From positions 1-64,000 of the forward strand of contig JADEXK010000016.1 of NCBI GenBank assembly GCA_015207155.1: a stretch of DNA of 64,000 bases. Direction: 5' to 3'. Both the position numbers and the translations under genes were made by a program. How positions within the stretch are numbered: position 1 is the stretch's first letter; every line of letters starts with the position of its first letter. Source of the DNA: Nostocales cyanobacterium LEGE 11386. Its GTDB lineage: Bacteria > Cyanobacteriota > Cyanobacteriia > Cyanobacteriales > Nostocaceae. The notes beneath the pieces were generated by a model that was not told the origin of the DNA, searched no databases, and worked only from the letters and a program-made list of their open reading frames with translations. This document shows, one piece after another, positions 26,550 to 35,527 of this stretch.

Positions 26550-27096
26550 TGGTAAATATAGTATGGTCAGCCAGATATAAGTTTGCCCCTGGGAAAAGCC
26601 GCAAAAACAACAAGAGCCGTTTCCACGCTTACTGCTCTAAGAGGTTGTTTTAAAAGGGTCTTTCCATGTCATATTGAACGCAGCGTAGCGGAGTGAAATA
26701 TCTCAGTATATAGCTAGCTCAAACCAAGGATATTCTGGATTCTTTCCTCCGGCACGTCTTCGCGGGTAAGCGCAGCTATGCCCGTCAGGGCTTTATGTTA
26801 GTTGCTGATTGGGGAAACCTCCAAGACCGCACTAACTCACTACAAACCTTTAATTATTTACGTCATCCTACTTACAATACAACAATACTAATACTAGTAT
26901 TCAGGCTATTTTAGTTTAAATACGAAACGCTACCTCCACCACTAAATTTTTAAAACTTACAGTAGAGATAGCATTTATTTACTAATTTAGGTCTACCTAA
27001 ATAGCATTTTTAGTAACGTAATGACTGCTCTTGCTTAGATTTACTGGTTAAAGTCATATCAAATATGAGCAAAACCCAAATTACAATTTATTACAG
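26550..27096. other. 547-bp spacer with fragments of dispersed repeats
   Basis: No gene seen. Contains GAACGCAGCGTAGCGGAGTG near 26677-26696, TCTTCGCGGGTAAGCGCAGC near 26757-26776, and CTCCAAGACCGCACTAACTC near 26820-26839, each of a kind scattered in Nostocales genomes. Confidence 0.55.
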
Positions 27097-27204
27097 TTAT
27101 TGACTTAATCCATCATACCTATTTGGATCTTTTTTCTCCTTTTTTTTATCAGGATCTTTCTTAGGTTTTTTAGCTTCTTTGTTGCCTTTTTTTTCCTTAG
27201 ACAT
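27097..27204 (-). CDS. Lysine-rich 35-residue protein
   Basis: ATG at 27204, preceded by GGAG with 8-bp spacing. The product begins MSKEKKGNKEAKKPKKDPDK and ends in RYDGLSQ; 16 of 35 residues are lysine. It is too short for ordinary gene calling. I do not know a function; the charge suggests nucleic-acid binding. The good ribosome site and ordered codons argue for a real gene, next to a broken hli gene. Confidence 0.6.
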   Translation of the reverse strand: MSKEKKGNKEAKKPKKDPDKKKEKKDPNRYDGLSQ

Positions 27205-27301
27205 AATTATTCTCCAATGTGGTAATAAGTAAAGTAGCTACAACGCGAGTCAAAGTCTTTGTTCAGACAATATTCTTTTACACAAATAATTTGTTTTCAA
27301 A

Positions 27302-27481
27302 CTATAAAATGTTCCAGAAATGGAGAAAGCCTTGACCGGAAAACACTTCAATCAAAGCGACAGCTAAAAAGCCTAACATTGCTAAGCGACCATTCAAAAT
27401 TTCAGATTAAGGAATAAAGCCCCAAAACCCAGCATTGCCTTTCTTGGAAATCAACTGTGTAGCTTTTGTAGTATCTGACAT
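27302..27481 (-). pseudogene. High-light-inducible (Hli/CAB-like) protein gene with an in-frame TAA
   Basis: Read leftwards from the ATG at 27481: SDTTKATQLISKKGNAGFWG, FIP, a TAA at 27407-27409, then SEILNGRLAMLGFLAVALIE and GFLHFWNIL to a TAG at 27302. The chlorophyll-binding helix E-x-x-N-G-R-x-A-M is intact after the stop. Full-length relatives usually have glutamine at that point, so a CAA-to-TAA change would explain it. All 59 sense codons otherwise stay in frame. Hli proteins bind chlorophyll and protect photosystems under stress; this copy probably makes no functional product. Confidence 0.85.
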
Positions 27482-27625
27482 AAGTAATACTCTAAAATGT
27501 TCTATTTCAGGAATTCATAAATCACCTAACAAATACTACCTGCTCGCTAGTAAGATGTCAGCCTATAAATCCCTCTGAAATTCATTGCAGAGGTAATTAA
27601 GCAGTGATGTTAGAGCTAGCCTATC

Positions 27626-28111
27626 CTACTGGAGACCAGCGATTAGGTAGTCGAAGTAAGCGCTAACTTCGTTAGCGTCTTCTCCTGACAACATTGAGGT
27701 GGCGACATTCTTCATCGCACGGATACCTTCAGCAACTGCTTCGATGGGAGTGTTGAGAGATTTGTACATTTCCCGAGCACCAATAATCCCGACCTCTTGA
27801 ATTGGTGTGGACTCACCAGCCACTACACTATAGGTAATCAAGCGCAGGTAGTAATCCAGATCACGCAGACAAGTTGCAGTCATTTCCTGACCGTAAGCAT
27901 TGCCACCAGGTGAGATAATATCTGGGCGCTTTTGAAATAGCTGATTTCCAGATTGCTTCACAATAAGCTCCCGGTTTTCAGTTAAGACCTGAACAAGGCG
28001 CAGACGGCGCTCACCACTCTTGACAAAGTTCTTAATCGGCTCCATATCTCCAGGGCTGAGATAGCGAGCTTCGGCATCCGCCTTGAGAATCGACTTTATA
28101 ATTAAGCTCAT
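27626..28111 (-). CDS. apcA2: Allophycocyanin alpha-subunit paralogue (ApcA2-like)
   Basis: 161 residues, the exact size of ApcA. The chromophore cysteine is Cys81 in [17 protein letters not shown], and NAYGQ precedes it as in ApcA. It is an ApcA-like rather than ApcD-like sequence ([21 protein letters not shown]). It lacks a neighbouring apcB or apcC, as with the monocistronic apcA2 of Calothrix. It probably makes a variant phycobilisome core subunit; condition of use unknown. The ATG at 28111 is preferred to upstream TTG codons. A broken hli gene follows. Confidence 0.88.
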   Translation of the reverse strand: MSLIIKSILKADAEARYLSPGDMEPIKNFVKSGERRLRLVQVLTENRELIVKQSGNQLFQKRPDIISPGGNAYGQEMTATCLRDLDYYLRLITYSVVAGESTPIQEVGIIGAREMYKSLNTPIEAVAEGIRAMKNVATSMLSGEDANEVSAYFDYLIAGLQ

Positions 28112-29275
28112 CAACAAATTCCTTCAAAAAATGAAATTATGTTTGCTCTCAGTTAATTTCAAGGTCTACTTAATTAGTAGGCTGAGAAAAAAACTACTGG
28201 TAAAGAGCTTACATTTTTTTACTCACGACCCGAAACTTTAGACCAACCATCACAAGCAATGAGGCTTTCTTTTATTCTTCTGCGCTTGTGTTTAAGTTAG
28301 ATGTTGCCAAATAACTTTCAGGCGTTGTGTTTAATATTTACAAATTCCTGATATTCTTCTCAACTTTTCTATTCAGCAAGAACAGATAATTACTTAAACT
28401 TTCTTGTATGTTTTTATTATAGCAGTTATTTTTATTAAAAAATTTATATAAGTAAACCTCTTTGTTTTAATTATGGTGTGATACTTAGATTTTTTTATTT
28501 TAAAGACAATTTTATACAGAACGGAAACATTTAAAAAACTGTAAGATGGCTTCCATTATCTACTACATATACATTTCAGCCTAAAAATCTGAAAATACAC
28601 GTTCTTAATCTCAATTAAATCCAAAGATGGTAAAAATTTATTTTTCGATACTTCATGAACTGCTTCCATTTCAGTACAAAATGCAGAAGCAATCAAAAAC
28701 TACGACTGATGCTTAAGGATTAGTCACATTATTCTGAATCCCAACTCAATAATCAAAATTTACTAAGAGCAAAAAATAAGATTTTCTCCGGATTAGATTT
28801 TTAGAAATTAATTGAGTATGCAAGCAGAATTGAAAATCTATACCTCTATGTATAAAATAGATACAGTAATGCTATAACAGACTTTACTGCTGATAATACT
28901 GCTATCTACATCATTGGCATAGTGTTGATTTCTACCTAAATAAAACCTGAGATAGAGGTTAATATTAATGGTGCAGCTATATCTAGTAGCTCTGTCACAC
29001 TAATGTCTAAATGTATTTACTAAGATATATTTACATATCTCCATATCTCATATAAGAATAAATCTATCTAAAGGGTATTTTAAGACATTTATTGTTGTAA
29101 GTAATGTGCCTTTGTTCTAATTAAGTTAGTTTCTTTATATGAGGTAAGTATAGCGAAATGCAAATTTAGTGCCCTATTACAGAAGCTGAGCCACACGGAC
29201 TAATAAGCAAATTGAAGTGAAACTTTTTCATGCATTTGCTCCACCAAAGTAAACCAAAATTGCACTAAGGATTTT
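28112..29275. other. 1.16-kb AT-rich intergenic region
   Basis: I see no coding sequence, tRNA or clear repeat. It separates divergently transcribed apcA2 and a radical SAM gene and would contain both promoters, but no regulator site can be named. Confidence 0.6.
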
Positions 29276-30862
29276 ATGAAAGCATTATTGATTTACCCTC
29301 AGTTTCCTCAGTCTTTCTGGTCTTACGATCGCTTCATGAAAATCGCCGGACTCAAAGCTGTTTTGCCTCCGTTGGGAATTATTACAGTAGCAGCACTTCT
29401 ACCTCAGGACTGGGAAATTAGATTTTGCGATCGCAATGTCAATCTAGAAACCGAGGCTGATTGGGAGTGGTGTGACCTCGTAATCCTCTCGGCGATGCTG
29501 GTACAAAAGCCAGACTTCCACTCCCTGATTCAAAAAGCAGTGCGCTTAGGCAAAAAAGTCGCAGTCGGTGGCCCATACCCCACTTCTGTCCCCCAAGATG
29601 CGCTTGACTCTGGAGCACATTATCTGGTTTTGGATGAGGGGGAATTAACGGTTCCCCAGTTTCTGGAAGCCCTCAATCAAGGTAAGGAGCAAGGAATATT
29701 TCGCTCGATGGAAAAACCTGATGTCACCCAAAGCCCGATGCCGCGTTTTGACCTGCTGCAACGGGATGCATACTTGATGATGGCTATCCAGTTTTCTCGT
29801 GGTTGTCCCTTCAATTGCGAATTTTGCGACATTATTACACTCTACGGTCGTAAACCACGTACTAAAGAACCCCACCAGACCATAGCTGAGTTACAAGCAC
29901 TTTATGATTTAGGCTGGCGCGGATCACTCTTCATTGTTGATGATAATTTTATTGGCAATCAGCGTAACGTCAAACGCTTCCTCCGAGAATTGATTCCTTG
30001 GGTAAAGCAGCACAATTATCCATTCACCTTCATCACTGAAGCTTCTGTAAATTTGGCAGAAGATGATGAACTGTTGCAATTAATGAATGAAGCAGGCTTT
30101 TATGCTGTCTTTCTCGGTATTGAAACTCCTGACCAAGACAGCCTGCAAATAACACAAAAACTGCAAAATACGCGCAATCCGTTAATCGAAGCTTGTCGGA
30201 AAATTAATGACGCAGGGATGCTGATATATGCAGGTTTTATCCTGGGTTTTGATGGAGAACGCCCAGGTGCAGGAGAACGCATCCAAGCTTTTGTCGAACA
30301 AACCAGTATTCCTCAACCTATGTTGGGTATTCTCCAAGCTTTGCCCAATACGGCTTTATGGAACCGTCTGCAAAAAGAGCAGCGTTTAGTAGAGGGTGTT
30401 GGCGTGACTGAGGTAGGAGACCAGAATAGTTTGATGAATTTTGTCCCCACCCGTCCCGTAGCTGAAATTGCTAGGGAGTATGCAGAAGGCTTCTGGATGT
30501 TATATGAACCTAGGAACTATCTCAGACGCTGTTTTCAGCAATGTCTCAGTATTAACTCGCCAGTGGAACGAAAGCAAACTATGCAATTTTCTCCACGTAA
30601 AGGGTTGCGGTTGGTTGCTCAATTAATTTGGTATCAGGGCTTACGACGGTCGGAAATTCGCTGGCAGTTTTGGCAACAACTATGGACGATTTTGCTGAAA
30701 AAACCTCAAGTTTTGAATATGTATTTAGGTCTATGCGCTGCTGGCGAACATTTTTGGGAGTACCGCGCTTTAGCTAGGGAACGGATTACTCAACAACTAG
30801 GCTACGACCCACTCAAAGTTTCTGTGCTACCTGAGCAAGAACCAATGCTGATGAAATCTTGA
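29276..30862 (+). CDS. B12-binding-domain radical SAM protein (DUF4070 type)
   Basis: 528 residues. An N-terminal cobalamin-binding-like domain (to about residue 150) precedes a radical SAM core with RGCPFNCEFCDI (C-x3-C-x2-C for the 4Fe-4S cluster), then a C-terminal DUF4070-like region. The stretch ITLYGRKPRTK is shared with the hopanoid C-2 methylase HpnP and its paralogues. It could be HpnP or another methylase of this family; sequence alone does not decide. The ATG at 29276 lacks a strong ribosome site but fits the family start (MKALLIYPQFP). Monocistronic. Confidence 0.85.
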   Translation: MKALLIYPQFPQSFWSYDRFMKIAGLKAVLPPLGIITVAALLPQDWEIRFCDRNVNLETEADWEWCDLVILSAMLVQKPDFHSLIQKAVRLGKKVAVGGPYPTSVPQDALDSGAHYLVLDEGELTVPQFLEALNQGKEQGIFRSMEKPDVTQSPMPRFDLLQRDAYLMMAIQFSRGCPFNCEFCDIITLYGRKPRTKEPHQTIAELQALYDLGWRGSLFIVDDNFIGNQRNVKRFLRELIPWVKQHNYPFTFITEASVNLAEDDELLQLMNEAGFYAVFLGIETPDQDSLQITQKLQNTRNPLIEACRKINDAGMLIYAGFILGFDGERPGAGERIQAFVEQTSIPQPMLGILQALPNTALWNRLQKEQRLVEGVGVTEVGDQNSLMNFVPTRPVAEIAREYAEGFWMLYEPRNYLRRCFQQCLSINSPVERKQTMQFSPRKGLRLVAQLIWYQGLRRSEIRWQFWQQLWTILLKKPQVLNMYLGLCAAGEHFWEYRALARERITQQLGYDPLKVSVLPEQEPMLMKS

Positions 30863-31000
30863 TTTTCTGAGAAAAAACTCAACGAGCAGGCGATCGCGCG
30901 AAGTACATGACTCTTTGAGCGATCGCTATTAACAAAGCTTATTGCAACAGACATAGTTTAATAGTTCAACATATGTAATAGACACTAACAGTTAACAGAG

Positions 31001-31177
31001 ATGGTAGACAGTAACCAACTAGAGATACGCCACATTAGTCCTAAAGTCAGAAAGTTGATTAAAATGTACGCTGCTGTTAATAACTGTACGCAGTCGGAAA
31101 TGTTAGAACGGATGATTTTGGAGTGGGACGCCCAACAAAGTGGGAGTGAACGACCGCCAGGAGACGAAGATGAATAG
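31001..31177 (+). CDS. 58-residue ribbon-helix-helix-like small protein
   Basis: ATG at 31001, frame open for 58 codons. The product begins MVDSNQLEIRHISPKVRKLI, with SEMLERMILEWDAQ later and an acidic tail (PPGDEDE). The alternating strand then two helices resembles small Arc/MetJ-like DNA-binding or antitoxin proteins. No toxin gene follows on that strand. Ribosome site weak (AGAG). Confidence 0.55.
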   Translation: MVDSNQLEIRHISPKVRKLIKMYAAVNNCTQSEMLERMILEWDAQQSGSERPPGDEDE

Positions 31178-31302
31178 CTCTTTTGTAAAAACCCTGAGTT
31201 TATACAAAATTGAGTCAAACTAAGCTGCACTATCACTAAGGCAACTCAATTTAACTCAATCTCTAGTTCGTTTACAGCAATAGCTTGTGTTAATTTGGCA
31301 GG

Positions 31303-31776
31303 CTACTCCAAGAAAAACTTTCTAGAGATTGGGTCTTCTTTAAGGGATTGAATAAAATCCTTCAAAGTTAGCAAGTTGCCATTTAAGGTGAACTTAGGAG
31401 TACCATTGGGAGCAATAATTATCACCGCACCATCTTTGAGTTTAATCTTATGCTTAATGCTGTCCCAGAGAGGATCGAAACTCTCATCATCCTTGCGACC
31501 ATTAGCTTCCAGAAATTTTTGACGCACTTCGATTTTTAGCGATCGCACTTCTGCTGCTTGGGTGCGTTCCTCAAAGTGCTTCATTACATCTTCATGAACA
31601 TTCTCTCTCAAAGTTTTGTTTTCCGCCTGAACTTGCTCTAATTCAATTTTTAGGGCTTGCAGTTGTGAAATTAAAGCGGCTGATCTTTGGTATTCAGCTT
31701 TTAAGGCAAGTTTTGCATTGGCTAACAAGACTTGGTTATCTAGCTGCTGTTGGTTTTGAATTTTTTCAGATTCCAT
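31303..31776 (-). CDS. Hypothetical coiled-coil protein
   Basis: About 157 residues. Residues 5-75 form a long coiled coil (AALISQLQALKIELEQVQ); the rest has HKIKLKDGAVIIIAPNGTPK and a basic-acidic tail (SLKEDPISRKFFLE), a short beta unit. It recalls phage-scaffold-like or DUF-type proteins but I do not recognise it. I start it at the ATG at 31776; a GTG three codons upstream is possible. Monocistronic; a MITE-like element lies upstream of it. Confidence 0.65.
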   Translation of the reverse strand: MESEKIQNQQQLDNQVLLANAKLALKAEYQRSAALISQLQALKIELEQVQAENKTLRENVHEDVMKHFEERTQAAEVRSLKIEVRQKFLEANGRKDDESFDPLWDSIKHKIKLKDGAVIIIAPNGTPKFTLNGNLLTLKDFIQSLKEDPISRKFFLE

Positions 31777-31889
31777 TTTTATCACTTTTATTATCCATTC
31801 AGTAGTTACTCAAAATAAAGATAATTACTGAAAAATAAGGATTATTTGGATACGAAATTCACAAATGCTGCGGTGGAATTTGTCAATAA

Positions 31890-32088
31890 ACGGGAATTCG
31901 ACAGACCTCATCCCAACCCCTTTCCGACGCCCAGAAGGGCAAAAATATCCCTGGTTTTGAACTAAAAATCAAGGTTTCAAACCCTCTAACGCCACTTGCT
32001 ACAACGCGGGGAACCCGCGCAACGCAGTTGCTCCTCCTCGCAGGGGAGAGGTTTGGAGAGGGGTTTTTTATATTTGTCGAACTCACGT
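31890..32088. mobile_element. MITE-like element B (199 bp, intact)
   Basis: Same sequence as element A (21057-21420) in the opposite orientation, without the nested insertion. Ends are ACGGGAATTC and GAACTCACGT. Shares CTCTCCAAACCTCTCCCCTG, the CGCGGGTTCCCCGCGTTGTA core and AAACCTTGATTTTTAGTT with A. Non-coding. Confidence 0.85.
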
Positions 32089-32162
32089 CGATAAGGACTG
32101 ACAAATAAAAAATATCCCAAAAATTCTGTGGTGTGGGCATCTTGCCCGCTAATTGTCCTAGT

Positions 32163-33239
32163 TCAGACTGCTAAACTAACCAAACTGCGAAGACGCCCAT
32201 TTTGCACAAATCGCTCTGCTATGATTTGTTGATAAACTGCTTCATAGCCATCCACCATTTGCCGAGTGCTGAAAAAGTTTTCGATATGTTGCCGACAACC
32301 ATAGCGGTCTAGCTGAGTTACCTGCTCGATAGCACTTATGCACTCTTGAATGTTATCGCAGAGAAAACCCGTCTTGCCGTGGTCAATCACCTCGACAGTA
32401 GACCCCATTTTCATCGCAATTACTGGCGTACCAGAAGCCATTGACTCAATCATTACCAACCCAAACGGTTCGCGCCAAGTAATGGGAAACAGAGTTGCTA
32501 CTGCACCTCCCATCAGGGCATTTTTTTGAGCATGGTTGGCTTCACCTAGATACTCAATTTGCTTAGAGTCAATCTGCGGTTTGATTTCTTTCTCAAAGTA
32601 TTCCACATCAACGACATCCACCTTCCCTGCTATTTTCAACCGCCAGCCGGCTTGTTTAGCAATTTCTATTGCTAAGTGCGCTCCTTTCTCTGGAGATATC
32701 CGACCCAGAAACGCCAGGTATGGAGGATCTTCTGGTTGGGCATGGAACTTGTAACTACTGACATCAATCCCGTTATAGACAGTTGCTACATAGTTCAATG
32801 CTAATCTTGGTTCTCGTTGTGCATGAGAAATACTAATATAAGGTTGATTTTTACCAAATCTAAACATTTTTTCGTTGTCTGGGGTGAAAATACCATGCAA
32901 CGTGTGAACTGTAGGAGTTGTGACGAGATTCGCGTAAGCTAATGCTCCATATCCAGTATGAGCGTGAATAATATCAAATTCTTCTGCTCGTTCATATACT
33001 GAGGCGAGATTCAGCATATCGTAGATGCTGCCATCCTGGATGGTGGCATCAAGTCTAAGGGCACGGGGATGAACTGACACGAGTTTTGCCGAACTGATAG
33101 AATCTCCCGATGCAAATAAAGTTACTTCGTGTCCGCGTCTGACTAATTCATCGGTCAGCAACCCTACTACTAACTCAATACCGCCATAAGCTGGGGGCGG
33201 TACTCTCTCCCATAATGGAGCGATCTGAGCAATTCGCAT
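32163..33239 (-). CDS. GT4-family glycosyltransferase
   Basis: 358 residues, GT-B fold. The N-terminus has PPAYGGIELVVGLLTDELVR, the hinge region has AFLGRISPEKGAHLAIEIA, and the catalytic motif is WREPFGLVMIESMASGTPVI (E-x7-E). This group (like cyanobacterial WcaL/RfaB-type enzymes) builds polysaccharide or glycolipid. Donor and acceptor unknown. The ATG at 33239 has GGAGG 7 bp upstream, better than the GTG one codon earlier. Not linked to the other glycosyltransferase at 23785. Confidence 0.85.
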   Translation of the reverse strand: MRIAQIAPLWERVPPPAYGGIELVVGLLTDELVRRGHEVTLFASGDSISSAKLVSVHPRALRLDATIQDGSIYDMLNLASVYERAEEFDIIHAHTGYGALAYANLVTTPTVHTLHGIFTPDNEKMFRFGKNQPYISISHAQREPRLALNYVATVYNGIDVSSYKFHAQPEDPPYLAFLGRISPEKGAHLAIEIAKQAGWRLKIAGKVDVVDVEYFEKEIKPQIDSKQIEYLGEANHAQKNALMGGAVATLFPITWREPFGLVMIESMASGTPVIAMKMGSTVEVIDHGKTGFLCDNIQECISAIEQVTQLDRYGCRQHIENFFSTRQMVDGYEAVYQQIIAERFVQNGRLRSLVSLAV

Positions 33240-33842
33240 CACAAACCTCCAAAAAATTTAGACTTTATAAAAACAATTTTTTTGTGTTTAAATAGTTTTT
33301 AGAATTAATTCAATAATAAAAACTCAATTAAAACACAAATTTTATTAAATACTCTCTTTCCCAATCTTATGGTTTAATATAGATATTTATTTTCTATCTT
33401 ATGTAGGGAAATCCCTCTGTATTTAAGAGATAAATAAATTCTAATTTCTTATAAAATTGTGCTTATGTAAGATTTTTATCAAAGTATTTTTTGATATATT
33501 TAATATATATTTAATTGCTAAAGTGTAGATATAGAGACAATTTCAAGCAAATATTCTCTGTTGTTAACTGTCAATTATCTAATTTTAAAATGTAAATTAA
33601 AGGGTGAAATGTACATATTCCTTCAGGGCGGCTTTCCGTACTTTAAAGAACAAATGCCAACGCCCCAGGAGTTGCTACTTGTAAAGCAGATTAACTAGTT
33701 CAAATCAAAAGCAGAAAAATTTTCCGAGAAAATATCTAAGAATTAAAAAAAGCTTTTTTAAATGTATTCTGTTGGTAGAAATAATACATAAATTTCAATA
33801 ACGTAATGTATTTTGGCATGAGAATAATGTCCAGATAATTTT

Positions 33843-33884
33843 ATTAAATTACCCTGAATATACTAATATTCAGGGTAATTTAAT
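33843..33884. repeat. Perfect 19-bp inverted repeat with a 4-nt loop
   Basis: Left arm ATTAAATTACCCTGAATAT, loop ACTA, right arm ATATTCAGGGTAATTTAAT, no mismatch. No gene ends nearby, so it is not clearly a terminator; it could be a small RNA terminator or a dispersed palindrome. Confidence 0.8.
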
Positions 33885-33952
33885 TTAAAATTCATTTGTA
33901 CAAAAGCTGCATCAAGCTAGTTAAAACTGGAAAGGAGATTCAAAAATTAAAT

Positions 33953-33996
33953 CCCCCTCAGTCTTTGCCCACTGTGCAACCTTTGTACTGAGGGGG
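33953..33996 (+). ncRNA. Possible small RNA 3' hairpin or orphan terminator
   Basis: CCCCCTCAGT and ACTGAGGGGG form a perfect 10-bp stem around a 24-nt loop, followed by TTGGTTATTTT. It is GC-rich in an AT-rich spacer, as at the end of a small RNA, but no promoter is evident. Confidence 0.3.
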
Positions 33997-34269
33997 CTTG
34001 GTTATTTTACCAACTTTATACGCCTTATCAAGATATAAAGTTAGTTTTTGATCAAAATATATTGCAGCAAGAATCTATATCTATTGAAGAGTTTTATACT
34101 GCCCTTACCCTGGTCATTTAGACTCTGGAAGATGTGAAAATAGTTAGTTTAGTGAAAGTGCGATCGCGTCTGTTGGTAAGATTGGTTATTCAAAAGTAGC
34201 GATCGCACTGACAATCATGGCTGTAACTACCATTCATTTGAGTAACTAAGCAATTAGAAAATTATTGGT

Positions 34270-34315
34270 AATTAAAAATTAAAAACCAAAATTGCTTGAT
34301 TTTTAATTTTTAATT
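34270..34315 (-). terminator. AT-only hairpin just after the RRM gene
   Basis: AATTAAAAATTAAAAA and TTTTTAATTTTTAATT, a perfect 16-bp stem with a 14-nt loop, 15 bp beyond the stop of the RRM gene on the minus strand. Could act as a terminator, though AT-only. Confidence 0.4.
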
Positions 34316-34329
34316 CCCCTCCCAGTGGC

Positions 34330-34824
34330 TCAATTCGTAGTTTGTGCAGCTAACATCTGCTTCAGCTTTTCTAATTCTGAAGCCCAGCGTGGATCTGGAC
34401 GAATAGCGTCTGAGTCCACATTTGTGCTGCTTTCACGAACACCGCCTCCACCACGCCGAGACTTTTTAGCACCTTTCTCACGACGACTACTTTCTTTATT
34501 TGTGCTAGGAGTGGGATGACTACCAGCATTACTGGCAACTTTAGGAGCTGGCTCATCGCCCTCCTCACCCTTTGTCCGAGGTAATGCTTTCTCTAGCTTG
34601 ATGGGAGTCTCTTTGAACAATTGACCATTATACTTTTCAATAATTTGATCAGCTTGTTCGTCATTGTTAACCGTGAGAAAACCGAAACCACGGCATTTGC
34701 CAGTTTTCCGGTCTTTGATTAGTTTCGTAGTCACAGCATCGCCTTCTGCGGCAAAGACTGCTTGCAGATCTTGACGATCTATTTCTTCTTTTGGCAAATT
34801 GCCTATATATAGGCGAACGGACAT
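34330..34824 (-). CDS. Cyanobacterial RRM RNA-binding protein
   Basis: 164 residues. One RRM with RNP2 LYIGNLP (residues 5-11) and RNP1 KCRGFGFL near residue 45, then a Gly/Ser/Lys tail (EKGAKKSRRGGGG) and a C-terminal helix (RWASELEKLKQML). Cyanobacterial Rbp proteins bind RNA and many are cold-induced or guide mRNAs to thylakoids. This one has a longer tail than the minimal 90-100-residue Rbp. The leader from 34825 has no clear cold-box. Confidence 0.92.
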   Translation of the reverse strand: MSVRLYIGNLPKEEIDRQDLQAVFAAEGDAVTTKLIKDRKTGKCRGFGFLTVNNDEQADQIIEKYNGQLFKETPIKLEKALPRTKGEEGDEPAPKVASNAGSHPTPSTNKESSRREKGAKKSRRGGGGVRESSTNVDSDAIRPDPRWASELEKLKQMLAAQTTN

Positions 34825-35527
34825 GAACTAGACCTCCAGAGTTGAATGAACATGGCAAGGCAAGAAAACAATCATTTGGCTTTGGCTTTTAAATAGATGC
34901 TATTGACCAAGATTGCCGTAAACCAAATTTTTACTCCAAACTGTCAACCTATACAATACAGTTTTTCGTCTGGATCAAGCTTGTTTAATACGAAAGCGCA
35001 TACAACGCCCAGCTAATACCACCTTAATTCTAAGAATTGTAAATTTATTAGCCTACTGCCTGCTACAGTAAATATTTTTTGATGATCTTGCCCGCAGAAT
35101 TAAATACCATCCCTTAGATTATCACGGTATCTTCTACGTAGCTAGTTCAGCGCATACATTTTTGATGATAGTATGATTGCATCGTAGCATAAAATACATT
35201 TTTTTCTCAAGAATGAATATTAGAAACAAAAACCAGCCATGGGCTGGTCGATTTGCTGCTGTGTTGGGAGGATAAAAAGGATAGATTGGTGCTGGGCAGC
35301 CGATTTTGATAACCAAGCTGTAGTGCTGAGTTAGGTCGGTTGCGATGAATTGTGTAAATAAATGTAACACTTACAGACAAAATCTGCAACGTTTGTTTAC
35401 ATTCTCCTGTGTCAGTTATTTAGTTATCAGTCTATTAACTGTTTACTAACTGACTAATACAGCACGGCATAAATCAACCACCCATCCCAAATTAATTCAA
35501 CGCTTGCGGTATCAGAGAAAAGCGATA
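34825..35527. other. 703-bp spacer, no gene
   Basis: The short minus-strand frames at 35134-35389 show no family features. It includes a minus-strand terminator (35225-35248) and the leader of the RRM gene. Confidence 0.55.
35225..35248 (-). terminator. Rho-independent terminator
   Basis: On the minus strand ACCAGCC, loop CAT, GGCTGGT, then TTTTTGTTT. It lies about 280 bp after the M48-like gene, the only minus-strand gene upstream. Confidence 0.7.

Larger units (their letters stand above)
33240..34329. other. 1.09-kb AT-rich spacer with three hairpins
   Basis: No gene I would defend. Contains a perfect 19-bp hairpin (33843-33884), a 10-bp GC-rich stem (33953-33996) and an AT-only 16-bp stem (34270-34315). 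A 29-codon ORF at 33609-33698 is mentioned only as a possibility. Confidence 0.6.

Noticed and set aside
33609..33698. 29-codon ORF starting MYIFLQGGFPYFKEQ
   Set aside because: No homology recognised and weak ribosome site; left as a possibility within the spacer.
35134..35389. Two overlapping minus-strand frames of 60-78 codons
   Set aside because: They cross a terminator hairpin and show no protein-like pattern.
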